Assembly: GCA_905221605.1 (NCBI GenBank) | Contig: CAJNDS010002235.1 | Coordinates: forward strand, 591,343-655,342 | Direction of reading: 5' to 3' | Length of the DNA: 64,000 nt | Source of the DNA: Symbiodinium natans | Lineage: Eukaryota > Sar > Dinophyceae > Suessiales > Symbiodiniaceae | Shown here: in pieces, positions 54,649-62,294 of the stretch | Layout of the letters: each line of letters starts with the position of its first letter | How positions within the stretch are numbered: the stretch's first letter is position 1 | Made by a program: the position numbers and the translations under genes | Notes under the pieces: model-generated | The model's input: the letters and a program-made list of their open reading frames with translations, nothing else | What the model was told of the DNA's origin: nothing | The model's database searches: none

Positions 54649-55263
54649 ATGAGCAGTGAGGAAGTTGCCGAAGTTAAAACTGAAGAAGCAACCGAACCAG
54701 TAGCAAATGAAATTACTGAAACAACCCCTGAACAACCTACTGAACAAATAAAACAAGAAGAGACAACAACACAACCTGTTGAAGAAATAACAGAACCAAC
54801 GCAACCGACAGCAAAAGCAAAACCTAAAGCACAACCAAAGAAACTAGCCAGAAGCGTTAAGGTAGTGGAACTGGTTGAGTGTGAAGCCTGTAATAAAAAG
54901 ATGCTACCAAAGAGTTTAAGAAACACCCACCCACATTATTGTAAGGGACAACCAACAGAAACATTACCAGTAAATAAGCAAAAGGCAAGTTACGGGACAA
55001 AGGTAGAGCAAAAATTAAGGAAAGAAATAGAGGAGGAGATGAAAGCAAAATATTTAAAGCAAGAGCAACCTAAACAAAATGAAGTTATACAATATTCTGA
55101 GCCCATTGAGGTTAAAACACAGTCTAAACCCGTTAGAATGGAAGAAGTGCCAAGGCAGCCAACAGCAAGAGAATTATTAGAGGCATCTTATAAGGAAATA
55201 AGAAGAGCAAAGAGAGAGGAACACATGCAAAAAATAAACAGCTTTAAGTCAAAAATGTTTTAA
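54649..55263 (+). CDS. Acidic, disordered protein with zinc knuckle
   Basis: 204 residues. Residues 1-60 are glutamate/threonine/proline-rich and probably disordered. Residues about 61-72 are basic (AKPKAQPKKLARS). A C2HC-type site, CEACNKKMLPKSLRNTHPHYC, spans about 78-98. The C-terminal half is a charged helix (EQKLRKEIEEEMKAKYLKQE, later REEHMQKINSFKSKMF). The family is not recognised. The AATCTA motif is just upstream. It starts the rightward series 54649-57912, whose members all look like small charged virion or DNA-associated proteins; that role is inferred. Confidence 0.7.
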   Translation: MSSEEVAEVKTEEATEPVANEITETTPEQPTEQIKQEETTTQPVEEITEPTQPTAKAKPKAQPKKLARSVKVVELVECEACNKKMLPKSLRNTHPHYCKGQPTETLPVNKQKASYGTKVEQKLRKEIEEEMKAKYLKQEQPKQNEVIQYSEPIEVKTQSKPVRMEEVPRQPTARELLEASYKEIRRAKREEHMQKINSFKSKMF

Positions 55264-55276
55264 TGATGTTAATAAT

Positions 55277-55290
55277 ATTTAATCTAAATA
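55277..55290 (+). promoter_or_regulatory. AATCTA start-proximal motif
   Basis: TTTAATCTAAATAT about 13-20 bases before the ATG at 55300. Same core as at 54630 and 55621. Confidence 0.45.
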
Positions 55291-55299
55291 TTATTAATA

Positions 55300-55620
55300 A
55301 TGAGTATGTTCAAAAGCAAACCAGAGTTTAAAAGAATGCCACAGGTTCAACAATACTATGACATTGATGATACCTTTGGTGTTGCCAGTCGGAGGAAGCA
55401 AATTGAAGATATGAAATTAAGAATTGAAGAAGCAGAAAATAGAGGTAAAAATGTTGCTTTGCGTAATGACTGGGTGCAACATCAGAAGAAGAGTCTTTAT
55501 CAGGGTCAACTTGATGATGTTAACAGACAATTAGAGCGTCCAATGATGCCAGTAAGAACAAAAGAAGAACTGAAGAAAAAACAACAAGAATTAAAAAATA
55601 TAATGGCAGAAATAAATTAA
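55300..55620 (+). CDS. Small helical protein of unknown function
   Basis: 106 residues. It begins MSMFKSKPEFKRM, then a short aromatic/acidic patch (QQYYDIDDTFGVASRR). Residues about 33-55 and 85-106 are charged helices (RRKQIEDMKLRIEEAENRG; KEELKKKQQELKNIMAEIN) with coiled-coil character. No family is recognised. It is spaced 36 bases after the previous gene and 20 before the next on the same strand, and has its own AATCTA motif. Confidence 0.7.
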   Translation: MSMFKSKPEFKRMPQVQQYYDIDDTFGVASRRKQIEDMKLRIEEAENRGKNVALRNDWVQHQKKSLYQGQLDDVNRQLERPMMPVRTKEELKKKQQELKNIMAEIN

Positions 55621-55640
55621 AATCTAACTTTAAATATAAC
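55621..55640 (+). promoter_or_regulatory. AATCTAAC start-proximal motif
   Basis: The whole 20-base gap between two rightward genes is AATCTAACTTTAAATATAAC. With so little space, this motif is the only candidate promoter for the gene at 55641 unless the two are co-transcribed. Confidence 0.5.
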
Positions 55641-56645
55641 ATGATTAAAACATTGAAGTCAGAATTAAAACTACGCCCAACATACGATGAAATGATAGGG
55701 ATGATTGAAAGTCAAGGTGATCCCAATAGACCATCAATAGAACAAGTAATAGACAGACGTGCTACCTTATTTAGAAACAATCAGTTCGGAAGTCAGTTTG
55801 ATAACATTGATTTCTTAGGATTGAAGAAGCAAGAAGAGGACAAAGTTAAGAATGATTTACGAAGAGCACAATTGAATCATCACGGCGTTATGAATGGCGT
55901 ATCAACTGCTGTAGCAGGAATTCAAACAAGTGCAACAACAAGTGGATACGATACACCAGCAGAAGCATATGAAAGTGAAGACGAGGGATATCCAGACCAC
56001 ATTCGGAATTTAGACGATGCATTGAGAAGAGTGAAGGAACTAGCAGAACAAAGAAGGCACGTAGAGGATGCTAAGGAAGACTTAGACGATGTTCATCATC
56101 AGTCATTACCAGCAGGTGTTGAAGTTCATTCAATGGATACTCCAGAAGAAAATGATGATGAGAGCGAAGAAGAAGTAACAGCATTAGAACAAAAGGTAGC
56201 GTACACGCACGGTTTTGACCCTGAAAAGGTCTTCAACGATGATAGCGTTACTTATAGAGGGCTAATGTTTCAGTTGTTTGTTAGAGACTTATTAACAGAC
56301 GAAATGGTGGATTTATTAAATAAAATACCAACAGACCAGAAAAAGAAGCAATACCTAATATCAATCATAGAAGGTCATAAAGAATTAGACGAATGGAGTG
56401 CCGAATTTGACAGCGCTAAATTACGTCGTAAAAAACAACTGTTTAAAAGAGAGCGAAGACGTGTAAAATCCAAGAGGGTAGAACAATCGGCATCATCAAG
56501 TGGAGTAGATACATTAGCCACATCGCAACCAGCATCATCATCAACACCTTTAAGAGACATAGCAGTAGCGGGAGCAAAAGCAGGAGTAGAAACATTAGCA
56601 AAGGCAGGAGCAACAGCAATAGCAAAATCATTTTTACCAGTATAA
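55641..56645 (+). CDS. LRPTYxE protein 1, possible virion protein
   Basis: 334 residues. Near the N-terminus KLRPTYDEMIG (11-21) matches RLRPTYEEIAR in the next gene. Residues 60-145 are charged helices. Residues about 168-182 are very acidic (EENDDESEEEVTALEQ). Residues 250-275 are very basic (KLRRKKQLFKRERRRVKSKR), and a serine-rich linker leads to a small-residue C-terminal helix (AVAGAKAGVETLAKAGATAI) that could be amphipathic. No family is recognised. A DNA-condensing or internal capsid role would suit the alternating charge; that is inference. Confidence 0.65.
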   Translation: MIKTLKSELKLRPTYDEMIGMIESQGDPNRPSIEQVIDRRATLFRNNQFGSQFDNIDFLGLKKQEEDKVKNDLRRAQLNHHGVMNGVSTAVAGIQTSATTSGYDTPAEAYESEDEGYPDHIRNLDDALRRVKELAEQRRHVEDAKEDLDDVHHQSLPAGVEVHSMDTPEENDDESEEEVTALEQKVAYTHGFDPEKVFNDDSVTYRGLMFQLFVRDLLTDEMVDLLNKIPTDQKKKQYLISIIEGHKELDEWSAEFDSAKLRRKKQLFKRERRRVKSKRVEQSASSSGVDTLATSQPASSSTPLRDIAVAGAKAGVETLAKAGATAIAKSFLPV

Positions 56646-56659
56646 TATATTAATATAAA

Positions 56660-57598
56660 ATGTTAAGATTGCGCCCCACATACGAAGAAATTGCAAGGGA
56701 AGCGAGAACACACAGATTAAGAATACTACCAGAGAAGCAGAAAAGAACACAACAAGGTTTATTATTAGACGATGTTGATTTTGATGATTTTGATTTGGGT
56801 AAGTATGATAAGAAAGCAATAATAATGAATGATAACCCTGACGCGAGGAACGAGCCTCGCGAGAATCGCGACAAGGGAACACAAACAGATGTATTCAACG
56901 AATCACCAAGCATAACAGAAAGTGAAAGTATGAAAACAATAGAAGAAGAAGTAAAGCAGACACAAACAGATGAAAGTGAAGCAAGTGTAAAGAGCATTGA
57001 GAAAGAAAAGGAGACTGAACGAGAACGCGAACAGCCACAGAAAAAATCAGTAATGCGTAGAGTTTACGATGCCATGTTCGGAGAGGATGAGTTTAAAGAA
57101 GAAAGAGAGGACGCCTCGCCAGAGGCTCGCGAGCTTCGCGACATGAGAAGCAGAAGGCAACAAATTGAACAAGAAGAGGAGAGTGAACCGCCTGTAGAGA
57201 AACAGCAAACTGAAGAGAGCGATGATAGTTTGCCAATGAATGTAAAGAAATCTTATTATCCTTCATCATCTTCATCAAGTTCTCGCAGAAGTTCAAACAG
57301 AAGTGCATTATTACCTATTGAAGAGGAAGCCTTAAGTGAATATGTTCGCTCTTCTCCACCTGTGTCAGTTCAAAGTTCATCTCAAAGCGACGCTTCGTTT
57401 GAAGCCTCGGGAAGAATGAGCGACAGAACCATTGAATATGTTGATGACGCTTCGGCTTCAGACGAAGCCTCGCGAGGCATTCGCGACCCAAGTCCCCCAC
57501 AAAGTGTAATAAGTTCAAGGCGCTCCCAGGAAACCATAGAATACATAAGAAGCAGAACCAGTTCAAGGCGAACAAGTGTTCAGTCTGTAAGTTCCTAA
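56660..57598 (+). CDS. LRPTYxE protein 2, disordered and repeat-invaded
   Basis: 312 residues. It starts MLRLRPTYEEIAREA, echoing the previous gene, so the two probably share an N-terminal binding segment. A short acidic block follows (DDVDFDDFDLGKYD), then mostly disordered Glu/Ser/Arg-rich sequence with a polyserine stretch (SSSSSSSRRSSNRS). Four copies of a GC-rich palindromic motif lie in the gene (56836, 57110, 57387, 57443), always in the frame that gives DA(S)..EA(R/S)(E/R)..RD peptides. They raise local GC well above the surroundings, suggesting insertion and spread of a small repeat tolerated by a disordered protein. Function unknown. Confidence 0.6.
   Translation: MLRLRPTYEEIAREARTHRLRILPEKQKRTQQGLLLDDVDFDDFDLGKYDKKAIIMNDNPDARNEPRENRDKGTQTDVFNESPSITESESMKTIEEEVKQTQTDESEASVKSIEKEKETEREREQPQKKSVMRRVYDAMFGEDEFKEEREDASPEARELRDMRSRRQQIEQEEESEPPVEKQQTEESDDSLPMNVKKSYYPSSSSSSSRRSSNRSALLPIEEEALSEYVRSSPPVSVQSSSQSDASFEASGRMSDRTIEYVDDASASDEASRGIRDPSPPQSVISSRRSQETIEYIRSRTSSRRTSVQSVSS
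56836..56878 (+). repeat. GC-rich palindromic motif, coding copy 1
   Basis: GACGCGAGGAACGAGCCTCG then CGAGAATCGCGAC, inside the gene at 56660. Encodes D-A-R-N-E-P-R-E-N-R-D. Confidence 0.7.
57110..57146 (+). repeat. GC-rich palindromic motif, coding copy 2
   Basis: GACGCCTCGCCAGAGGCTCG then CGAGCTTCGCGAC. Encodes D-A-S-P-E-A-R-E-L-R-D. Confidence 0.7.
57387..57414 (+). repeat. GC-rich palindromic motif, coding copy 3 (shorter)
   Basis: GCGACGCTTCGTTTGAAGCC then TCGGGAAG. The right half is degraded. Encodes D-A-S-F-E-A-S-G-R. Confidence 0.6.
57443..57491 (+). repeat. GC-rich palindromic motif, coding copy 4
   Basis: GACGCTTCGGCTTCAGACGA then AGCCTCGCGAGGCATTCGCGAC. The longest copy; the middle CGCTTCGGCTTCAGACGAAGC can fold. 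Encodes D-A-S-A-S-D-E-A-S-R-G-I-R-D. Confidence 0.7.
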
Positions 57599-57618
57599 TA
57601 AAATGTATAAGTAGATAT

Positions 57619-57912
57619 ATGACAGAAGTTATTATTAAGAAGTCAAAGAATCCAAAAAAGAAATATGATGCTGTTATAGATGATAAAAACACAGTTTCCT
57701 TTGGTGCCCGTGGATACAGCGATTTTACCAAACATAAGGACGAAGAAAGAAAGGAAAAATATATAGCAAGACATAAGCCGAACCAAGACTGGAAAGATTA
57801 CAAGACAGCCGGATATTGGGCAAAACATATTCTTTGGAACAAGCCCACTATAGAGGCTTCTGTAAGAGATACAAATAAAAAGTTTCCAAATCTGAATATT
57901 AAAATGAAATAA
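57619..57912 (+). CDS. DUF5754-like small viral protein
   Basis: 97 residues, basic. The core VSFGARGYSDFTKHKDEERK, YIARHK, DYKTAGYWAKHILWNKPTIEAS resembles a small family of unknown function that I recall from PLVs and large DNA viruses of algae and protists (DUF5754). In that family the pattern is (I/V)xFGA.GYSDYT.HKD..R...Y..RH and TAGFWSRWLLWNKP. The label rests on memory and should be checked. No catalytic residues are known to me. The gene ends in a perfect hairpin shared with the convergent gene at 57951. Confidence 0.65.
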   Translation: MTEVIIKKSKNPKKKYDAVIDDKNTVSFGARGYSDFTKHKDEERKEKYIARHKPNQDWKDYKTAGYWAKHILWNKPTIEASVRDTNKKFPNLNIKMK

Positions 57913-57955
57913 TTAATAATAATATTTTTAATAAATAATATTATTATTAATTATT
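57908..57955. terminator. Perfect 19-base hairpin between convergent genes
   Basis: AATAATTAATAATAATATT (57908-57926) and AATATTATTATTAATTATT (57937-57955) are exact inverted repeats with a 10-base loop. The stop codons of both converging genes (57910-57912 and 57951-57953) lie inside the stem, so the structure serves both directions equally. Confidence 0.75.
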
Positions 57956-58226
57956 TGGGGTTTCTTGTCAATGCATCCAACAATTCATAAGGGCTGGAAA
58001 GCTCATTAACATTTATATTGTCGTCTTTTATCATTTGCGCTATTGCCTTTTGACGGTAAGTCCTTCTGAGTTTCTCTCTCTTGTTTTCTAACCACCCCTC
58101 CCGTTGTTTCATCTTCAAGTAATACAACCTGTTGTATATCGCCAGATTTTTATTGATTTCGTCCATTGTGTAGTCATCAGGGTTTAAATCCTTTATTATA
58201 TCGTGATATTTGGATACTTTTACCAT
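57951..58226 (-). CDS. Small helical protein of unknown function
   Basis: 91 residues from the ATG at 58226. The frame stays open to 58382, but only from a GTG that would overlap the divergent polymerase start and add a hydrophobic non-protein-like lead, so the ATG is preferred. The product is helical and charged (DYTMDEINKNLAIYNRLYYL, then EGWLENKREKLRRTYRQKAI). No family is recognised. The 149 bases between it and the polymerase start hold the shared upstream motif. Confidence 0.6.
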   Translation of the reverse strand: MVKVSKYHDIIKDLNPDDYTMDEINKNLAIYNRLYYLKMKQREGWLENKREKLRRTYRQKAIAQMIKDDNINVNELSSPYELLDALTRNPK

Positions 58227-58375
58227 TATTTCTAATAATAGTATATATAAGGTTATTCCTTTAAATACCTTAAGCACAGAAAAGAGAAATATATAGAATG
58301 AAAGTATAAGCAACCATTCAAGGAAGAAATGTTTTAAAGAAATGACAACTATATAATTATAATCTAGCTTAACAT
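58227..58375. promoter_or_regulatory. Divergent control region of the polymerase-helicase gene
   Basis: AT-rich. ACCATTCAAGGAAGAAATG and TTTTAAAGAAATGACA lie about 30-60 bases before the start codon and match the region upstream of the gene at 45454. TATAATCTAGC (58358-58368) is the AATCTA motif. One of the longer intergenic spaces in the element. Confidence 0.5.
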
Positions 58376-61300
58376 ATGACACGCAAATCTATCCAAAGAA
58401 ACATAAAAGCATTAGAGGGAACACTGAGGGCAAATAGAAACAGATTAACGCCGACAACCAAGCAAAAGGTCAGAGATGTAATAGAACTCTACGAGGACCG
58501 TAAGATAGCGCAGGTCAGCACCGCTTCTAAGATGATAAACGAGCTGGTGACGGCTACCACCAAGAAGGACAAAGAACGGGCGAGGGCAAACTATGAGAAG
58601 CTGGTGGAGAAACACGAGTCAAAGAAACCATTAGGGGAAAGAATGGAAGCCAGTAAGAAGGAGAACACCGAAAAACGCAAACGAACCGCCCAAAGAACCT
58701 ACTCGCTTGAGGTTATGTTCTTTAGCTATGAGCGCGAAAAGAACAGAATGAAAGCATCATTTAGAGACAGTAGGGGCGACCCCTTATATCCATTCTTTAC
58801 AGAGCCCAAGGTGGCTAATGTAAAGACAACCAAGGATATAGAGGAAGAGGTTAGGAAACGGATTATAAAAAAAGACGACAGAGACAAGTTTAACAAAATA
58901 GTGAGAGTGTTAGAACAGGATAAAGACATGCTAGGGCTCCTCGGCACGTTTATGGGGTATGGATTAGATGCGATAAAAATCTACAGTGCAACTGTAGTAG
59001 ATGGCAACGGTGAGGAGTACGACCCCAAAAAGAGGAAACTGCGCAACTCCGATAACATAGGTATATACCACAGGTTCATAGAAACAGAACTGGACCCCGA
59101 ATATGAAACCTTCGCCGAAGCCATAAGGGTTAAGCACTATGTTAAACACGAGTGCTGGATAAATACCCTGACTGACTTCTATAAGGACAGCCTCATGGGG
59201 GAGAAGAGAAAGCAACAGATGACCAGAGAAACAGTGCTTAACCTGATAGGAACCACAGAGGACGAATTCAAAAACGTGGGAGCATCTATAGAGGATATGT
59301 CCAAGGTGTTTAGAGAGTATCGCATAACTGCTCGGATATATGACTATATGGAGAACCTAATTTTTTCATACGACCCGCCTAAACGAGACCGTCATTATAA
59401 AACCTTCTATGCTCTAGTGAAGAACGACCATATTTATACTATAAATACAGACCTTCATAAACTGAGGGGATTGATGGCTGTAGAGAGGGAACATGATATA
59501 AACGTTAAGGCACCAAGCGACTACCACATAAACGAGAGAGATGCTCCGGTTGAGTGCAGGATGATTAACAGCATAGACGACATCAACAAGCACACCGAAC
59601 ACGAAGAGTATACGATGATATACAGAAGAAACAACCTAGCAGAGTTATACTATCAAAGCAAACAAGCAGGATACGAACCATACATTAAATTTACCGCCGG
59701 GGTGGTTTCGGAGCTTAATTTCAGATTCAAGGTGAGAGTATCAAAGAAGCAGTATAAAACCATATCGTATAAAGTAAAGACACAGAACCTGATTAAGGAC
59801 TCAATGGACGGAAGCATAACAGTAGAAGCCGAACAGACTTATAATAACATGTCCAAGGCGATGTATGATTTCAATCAGGCGCTGTTTAACCCACTGCATA
59901 AATCCTATTATAATGAATCCGATATAGAGATATTTAAGCAATGCCACACGATAGCACCGTGTGGCAGAATACCACAGATTCATTATAATAGTGACCTAGA
60001 GACTGATATAAAATCCTATTATCTATTTCGCGAGAAGTGTGTAGAGATTGATAGGAGAAAGGCTTACACGTGGGCTTATAACCAGATTGTTGAAGTGCCC
60101 GTGTTCTGCGAGTTTGATATCTGGAAGCCTTATGACAAACAGGATTTTAATGATTTGACTCTTTATCTCGTGAGGACTGTGGAGGAGGCTAAGATGTTCT
60201 TTAACAAGCCCTATCTGTTAATGTACGGTATGTTTCTAAAACACTTTCGCGGAAAATGCGAGATTTTGTATTATAAGTGCCCCTCGCACACTCACAAAGT
60301 CAGTTATAAAAGCATCACCGAGAAACTGTGGGATAGCACTATATCACACACAGAGATGGAAGACAACAAAGTCAAAAAACTGATAGCTAACGTAAACATA
60401 GGACTGCTGGAGAAGGGGACGAACAAGGCACAGAAAAGCCTTGTGTTTGATACATTAAGCGAGGCTCTATATCATCAAACCATCCACGGAGGCAGGATTA
60501 ACAAAATCAGCGGACACTACGAGGAGATAGAGGATGAGGATGATGATGAAGGGTTTGAAACAGTAGAGAAGGAAACCGAGGCAAAATACTACACGTTAAC
60601 TGTAAGCGACACAGCCAATCTAACAAACGGATTTAAGTACATTAAGGAACTGCTTCTACAGATACATAACTTCAGGATGTATGAGGATTACTACAAGTTG
60701 GTAGAGGCAGGGGTTCAGGTCAATTATGTTAAGACCGATGCCTTTCTGATAAAGACCGCCGACTTAAAAAAGGCTCGGGGACTACTTAACTTCTCAAAGG
60801 ACATCGGGGGCTGGAGAGTTGAGAAAGGAAAGCTGTTTGTATCTCCGACCGACGATTACGAAATGAAACCCAACGAGCTGGTGGAAATACCTACCTACGA
60901 GAACGAAAGGGTAATGGTAGAGGATGAATGGGATACTCAGGCCATATGTCAGCAAATAGTGGAGCAGAATCCTGTTATAATAAAGGCTAAATACGCTGGT
61001 TCCGGAAAGAGTTATATAGGCGAGTATATGAGGAATTTAGGTTATAACGTGCTGTTTGTGTGTCCAACGAACCAACTGCTACAAAACACCCAAACCGATG
61101 CCACAACTAATAACAAGTTCTTTGCGATACCTATGGAGAAGGGGGATAAAATGGAGTCGTTTGACCATAGTAAGTATAACTGTATAGTGTTTGATGAGGT
61201 GGGTATGGGTGGGATGTATGTACTAAATAAGATAAGGGAGTTCGTTAAGAAACACGCCAAAGATAAAATCATAATAGCCACATCTGACGGGAAGCAACTA

Positions 61301-62251
61301 CCACCAATAAAGGATATAACCAACACACGAGACCACGAGACATATCTGAACGAGTGCATTAACCAAATATTTAAATACCGGATTTATCTTAAAATATCAA
61401 AGCGACTTAAGAAGAGGAGTGATAAAATAAAACTTAAGCATATATACGATGACATCTGGAAACACAAACTGCCCATTGAGCAGATTGTGGAGAAACACTT
61501 TAAAACAACTGACGATATGATGGCATCCGAACACAACATAGCATACACGAATAAACGGTGCTTATATGTATCAAACACGATACGAAAGAACCTAGGAAAG
61601 AAGCTGAAGTATGAAGTGGGTGAGCACATGATATGCAGAAAGTATAAGAAGGAAGGGGGAGCGACCTTTAATGTCAACTTTAAGTATCAGATTAAGAGCA
61701 TCGGAGCCGAAGGGGTTGTGTTACAGAACATAAAAACCAATCAGTTATATAACACCAGCATATCTACATTAGATGAGCATTTTAGATATGCGTACTGTGC
61801 CACCTGTCATTCGTCACAAGGTAACTCGGTTGATAAATCCATAACCATACACGAGTGGCAGAAGCAACACTTAATAACGAGAGAGTGGCTGTATACCTCG
61901 GTCACACGCTGTACAGATATTAATAAGGTTATGTTCTATAAAGCATCCGAGAGAGATGATGAACTAAACGAGACCACACTAATGCGATACTTAGATAACA
62001 AGGTTAAGCGCTACAAGATACAAGACCTGAAGGCAGGTAGGACTGTAGATGATGCCGATTATATTGATGTCAAGTGGCTTTATGATAGGATGAACAGCAG
62101 ATGCAACAAATGTGGTTGTGGGTTTGAGTTTGATATTAAATGCGGGGAGGTGGTGAGTAATCTAACAGCCCAGAGACTAAATAATCAAACAGGGCATGTA
62201 AAAGATAACATTACAGCTTTTTGTCATTTCTGTAACTGCAGTTCAAGGTAA
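58376..62251 (+). CDS. PolB-like palm fused to SF1 helicase, zinc-binding tail
   Basis: 1291 residues, the replication protein. Residues 1-350 are mostly charged helices with no clear motif; 385-420 (KTFYALVKNDHIYTINTDLH) look like a polymerase N-terminal region. Candidate family B palm motifs: A, EIDRRKAYTW with D559 and Y564; B, NVNIGLLEKGTNK from N672; C, NYVKTDAFL with D788, where the usual DTD is KTD. The C-terminal part is a clear SF1 helicase: Walker A AGSGKS (874-879), DEVG (D940/E941), SDGKQLPP (D971-Q974), CHSSQG (1144-1149), TSVTR (to R1178). CNKCGC (from C1243) and CHFCNC near the end form a zinc site. It could be polymerase plus unwinding enzyme in one chain. Helicase confidence is high, polymerase moderate. 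Confidence 0.8.
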   Translation: MTRKSIQRNIKALEGTLRANRNRLTPTTKQKVRDVIELYEDRKIAQVSTASKMINELVTATTKKDKERARANYEKLVEKHESKKPLGERMEASKKENTEKRKRTAQRTYSLEVMFFSYEREKNRMKASFRDSRGDPLYPFFTEPKVANVKTTKDIEEEVRKRIIKKDDRDKFNKIVRVLEQDKDMLGLLGTFMGYGLDAIKIYSATVVDGNGEEYDPKKRKLRNSDNIGIYHRFIETELDPEYETFAEAIRVKHYVKHECWINTLTDFYKDSLMGEKRKQQMTRETVLNLIGTTEDEFKNVGASIEDMSKVFREYRITARIYDYMENLIFSYDPPKRDRHYKTFYALVKNDHIYTINTDLHKLRGLMAVEREHDINVKAPSDYHINERDAPVECRMINSIDDINKHTEHEEYTMIYRRNNLAELYYQSKQAGYEPYIKFTAGVVSELNFRFKVRVSKKQYKTISYKVKTQNLIKDSMDGSITVEAEQTYNNMSKAMYDFNQALFNPLHKSYYNESDIEIFKQCHTIAPCGRIPQIHYNSDLETDIKSYYLFREKCVEIDRRKAYTWAYNQIVEVPVFCEFDIWKPYDKQDFNDLTLYLVRTVEEAKMFFNKPYLLMYGMFLKHFRGKCEILYYKCPSHTHKVSYKSITEKLWDSTISHTEMEDNKVKKLIANVNIGLLEKGTNKAQKSLVFDTLSEALYHQTIHGGRINKISGHYEEIEDEDDDEGFETVEKETEAKYYTLTVSDTANLTNGFKYIKELLLQIHNFRMYEDYYKLVEAGVQVNYVKTDAFLIKTADLKKARGLLNFSKDIGGWRVEKGKLFVSPTDDYEMKPNELVEIPTYENERVMVEDEWDTQAICQQIVEQNPVIIKAKYAGSGKSYIGEYMRNLGYNVLFVCPTNQLLQNTQTDATTNNKFFAIPMEKGDKMESFDHSKYNCIVFDEVGMGGMYVLNKIREFVKKHAKDKIIIATSDGKQLPPIKDITNTRDHETYLNECINQIFKYRIYLKISKRLKKRSDKIKLKHIYDDIWKHKLPIEQIVEKHFKTTDDMMASEHNIAYTNKRCLYVSNTIRKNLGKKLKYEVGEHMICRKYKKEGGATFNVNFKYQIKSIGAEGVVLQNIKTNQLYNTSISTLDEHFRYAYCATCHSSQGNSVDKSITIHEWQKQHLITREWLYTSVTRCTDINKVMFYKASERDDELNETTLMRYLDNKVKRYKIQDLKAGRTVDDADYIDVKWLYDRMNSRCNKCGCGFEFDIKCGEVVSNLTAQRLNNQTGHVKDNITAFCHFCNCSSR

Positions 62252-62268
62252 AAAAAGGTTCTAAAAGA

Positions 62269-62292
62269 ATGGTTATATACATGGTTATATAC
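62269..62292 (+). repeat. Tandem 12-base repeat before GIY-YIG copy 2
   Basis: ATGGTTATATAC is repeated twice in tandem, ending 2 bases before the start codon at 62295. The repeat includes an out-of-frame ATG each time. It may be a duplicated promoter core or simple slippage. Confidence 0.6.
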
Positions 62293-62294
62293 GA

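Noticed and set aside
58227-58382. N-terminal extension of the small leftward gene next to the polymerase
   Set aside because: Begins with GTG inside the polymerase gene and consists of hydrophobic AT-rich translation over the promoter region.
58376-62251. Reverse transcriptase or retroelement origin for the integrase-bearing element
   Set aside because: No reverse transcriptase, gag or protease is present; the rve integrase accompanies capsid and packaging genes, as in polintons.
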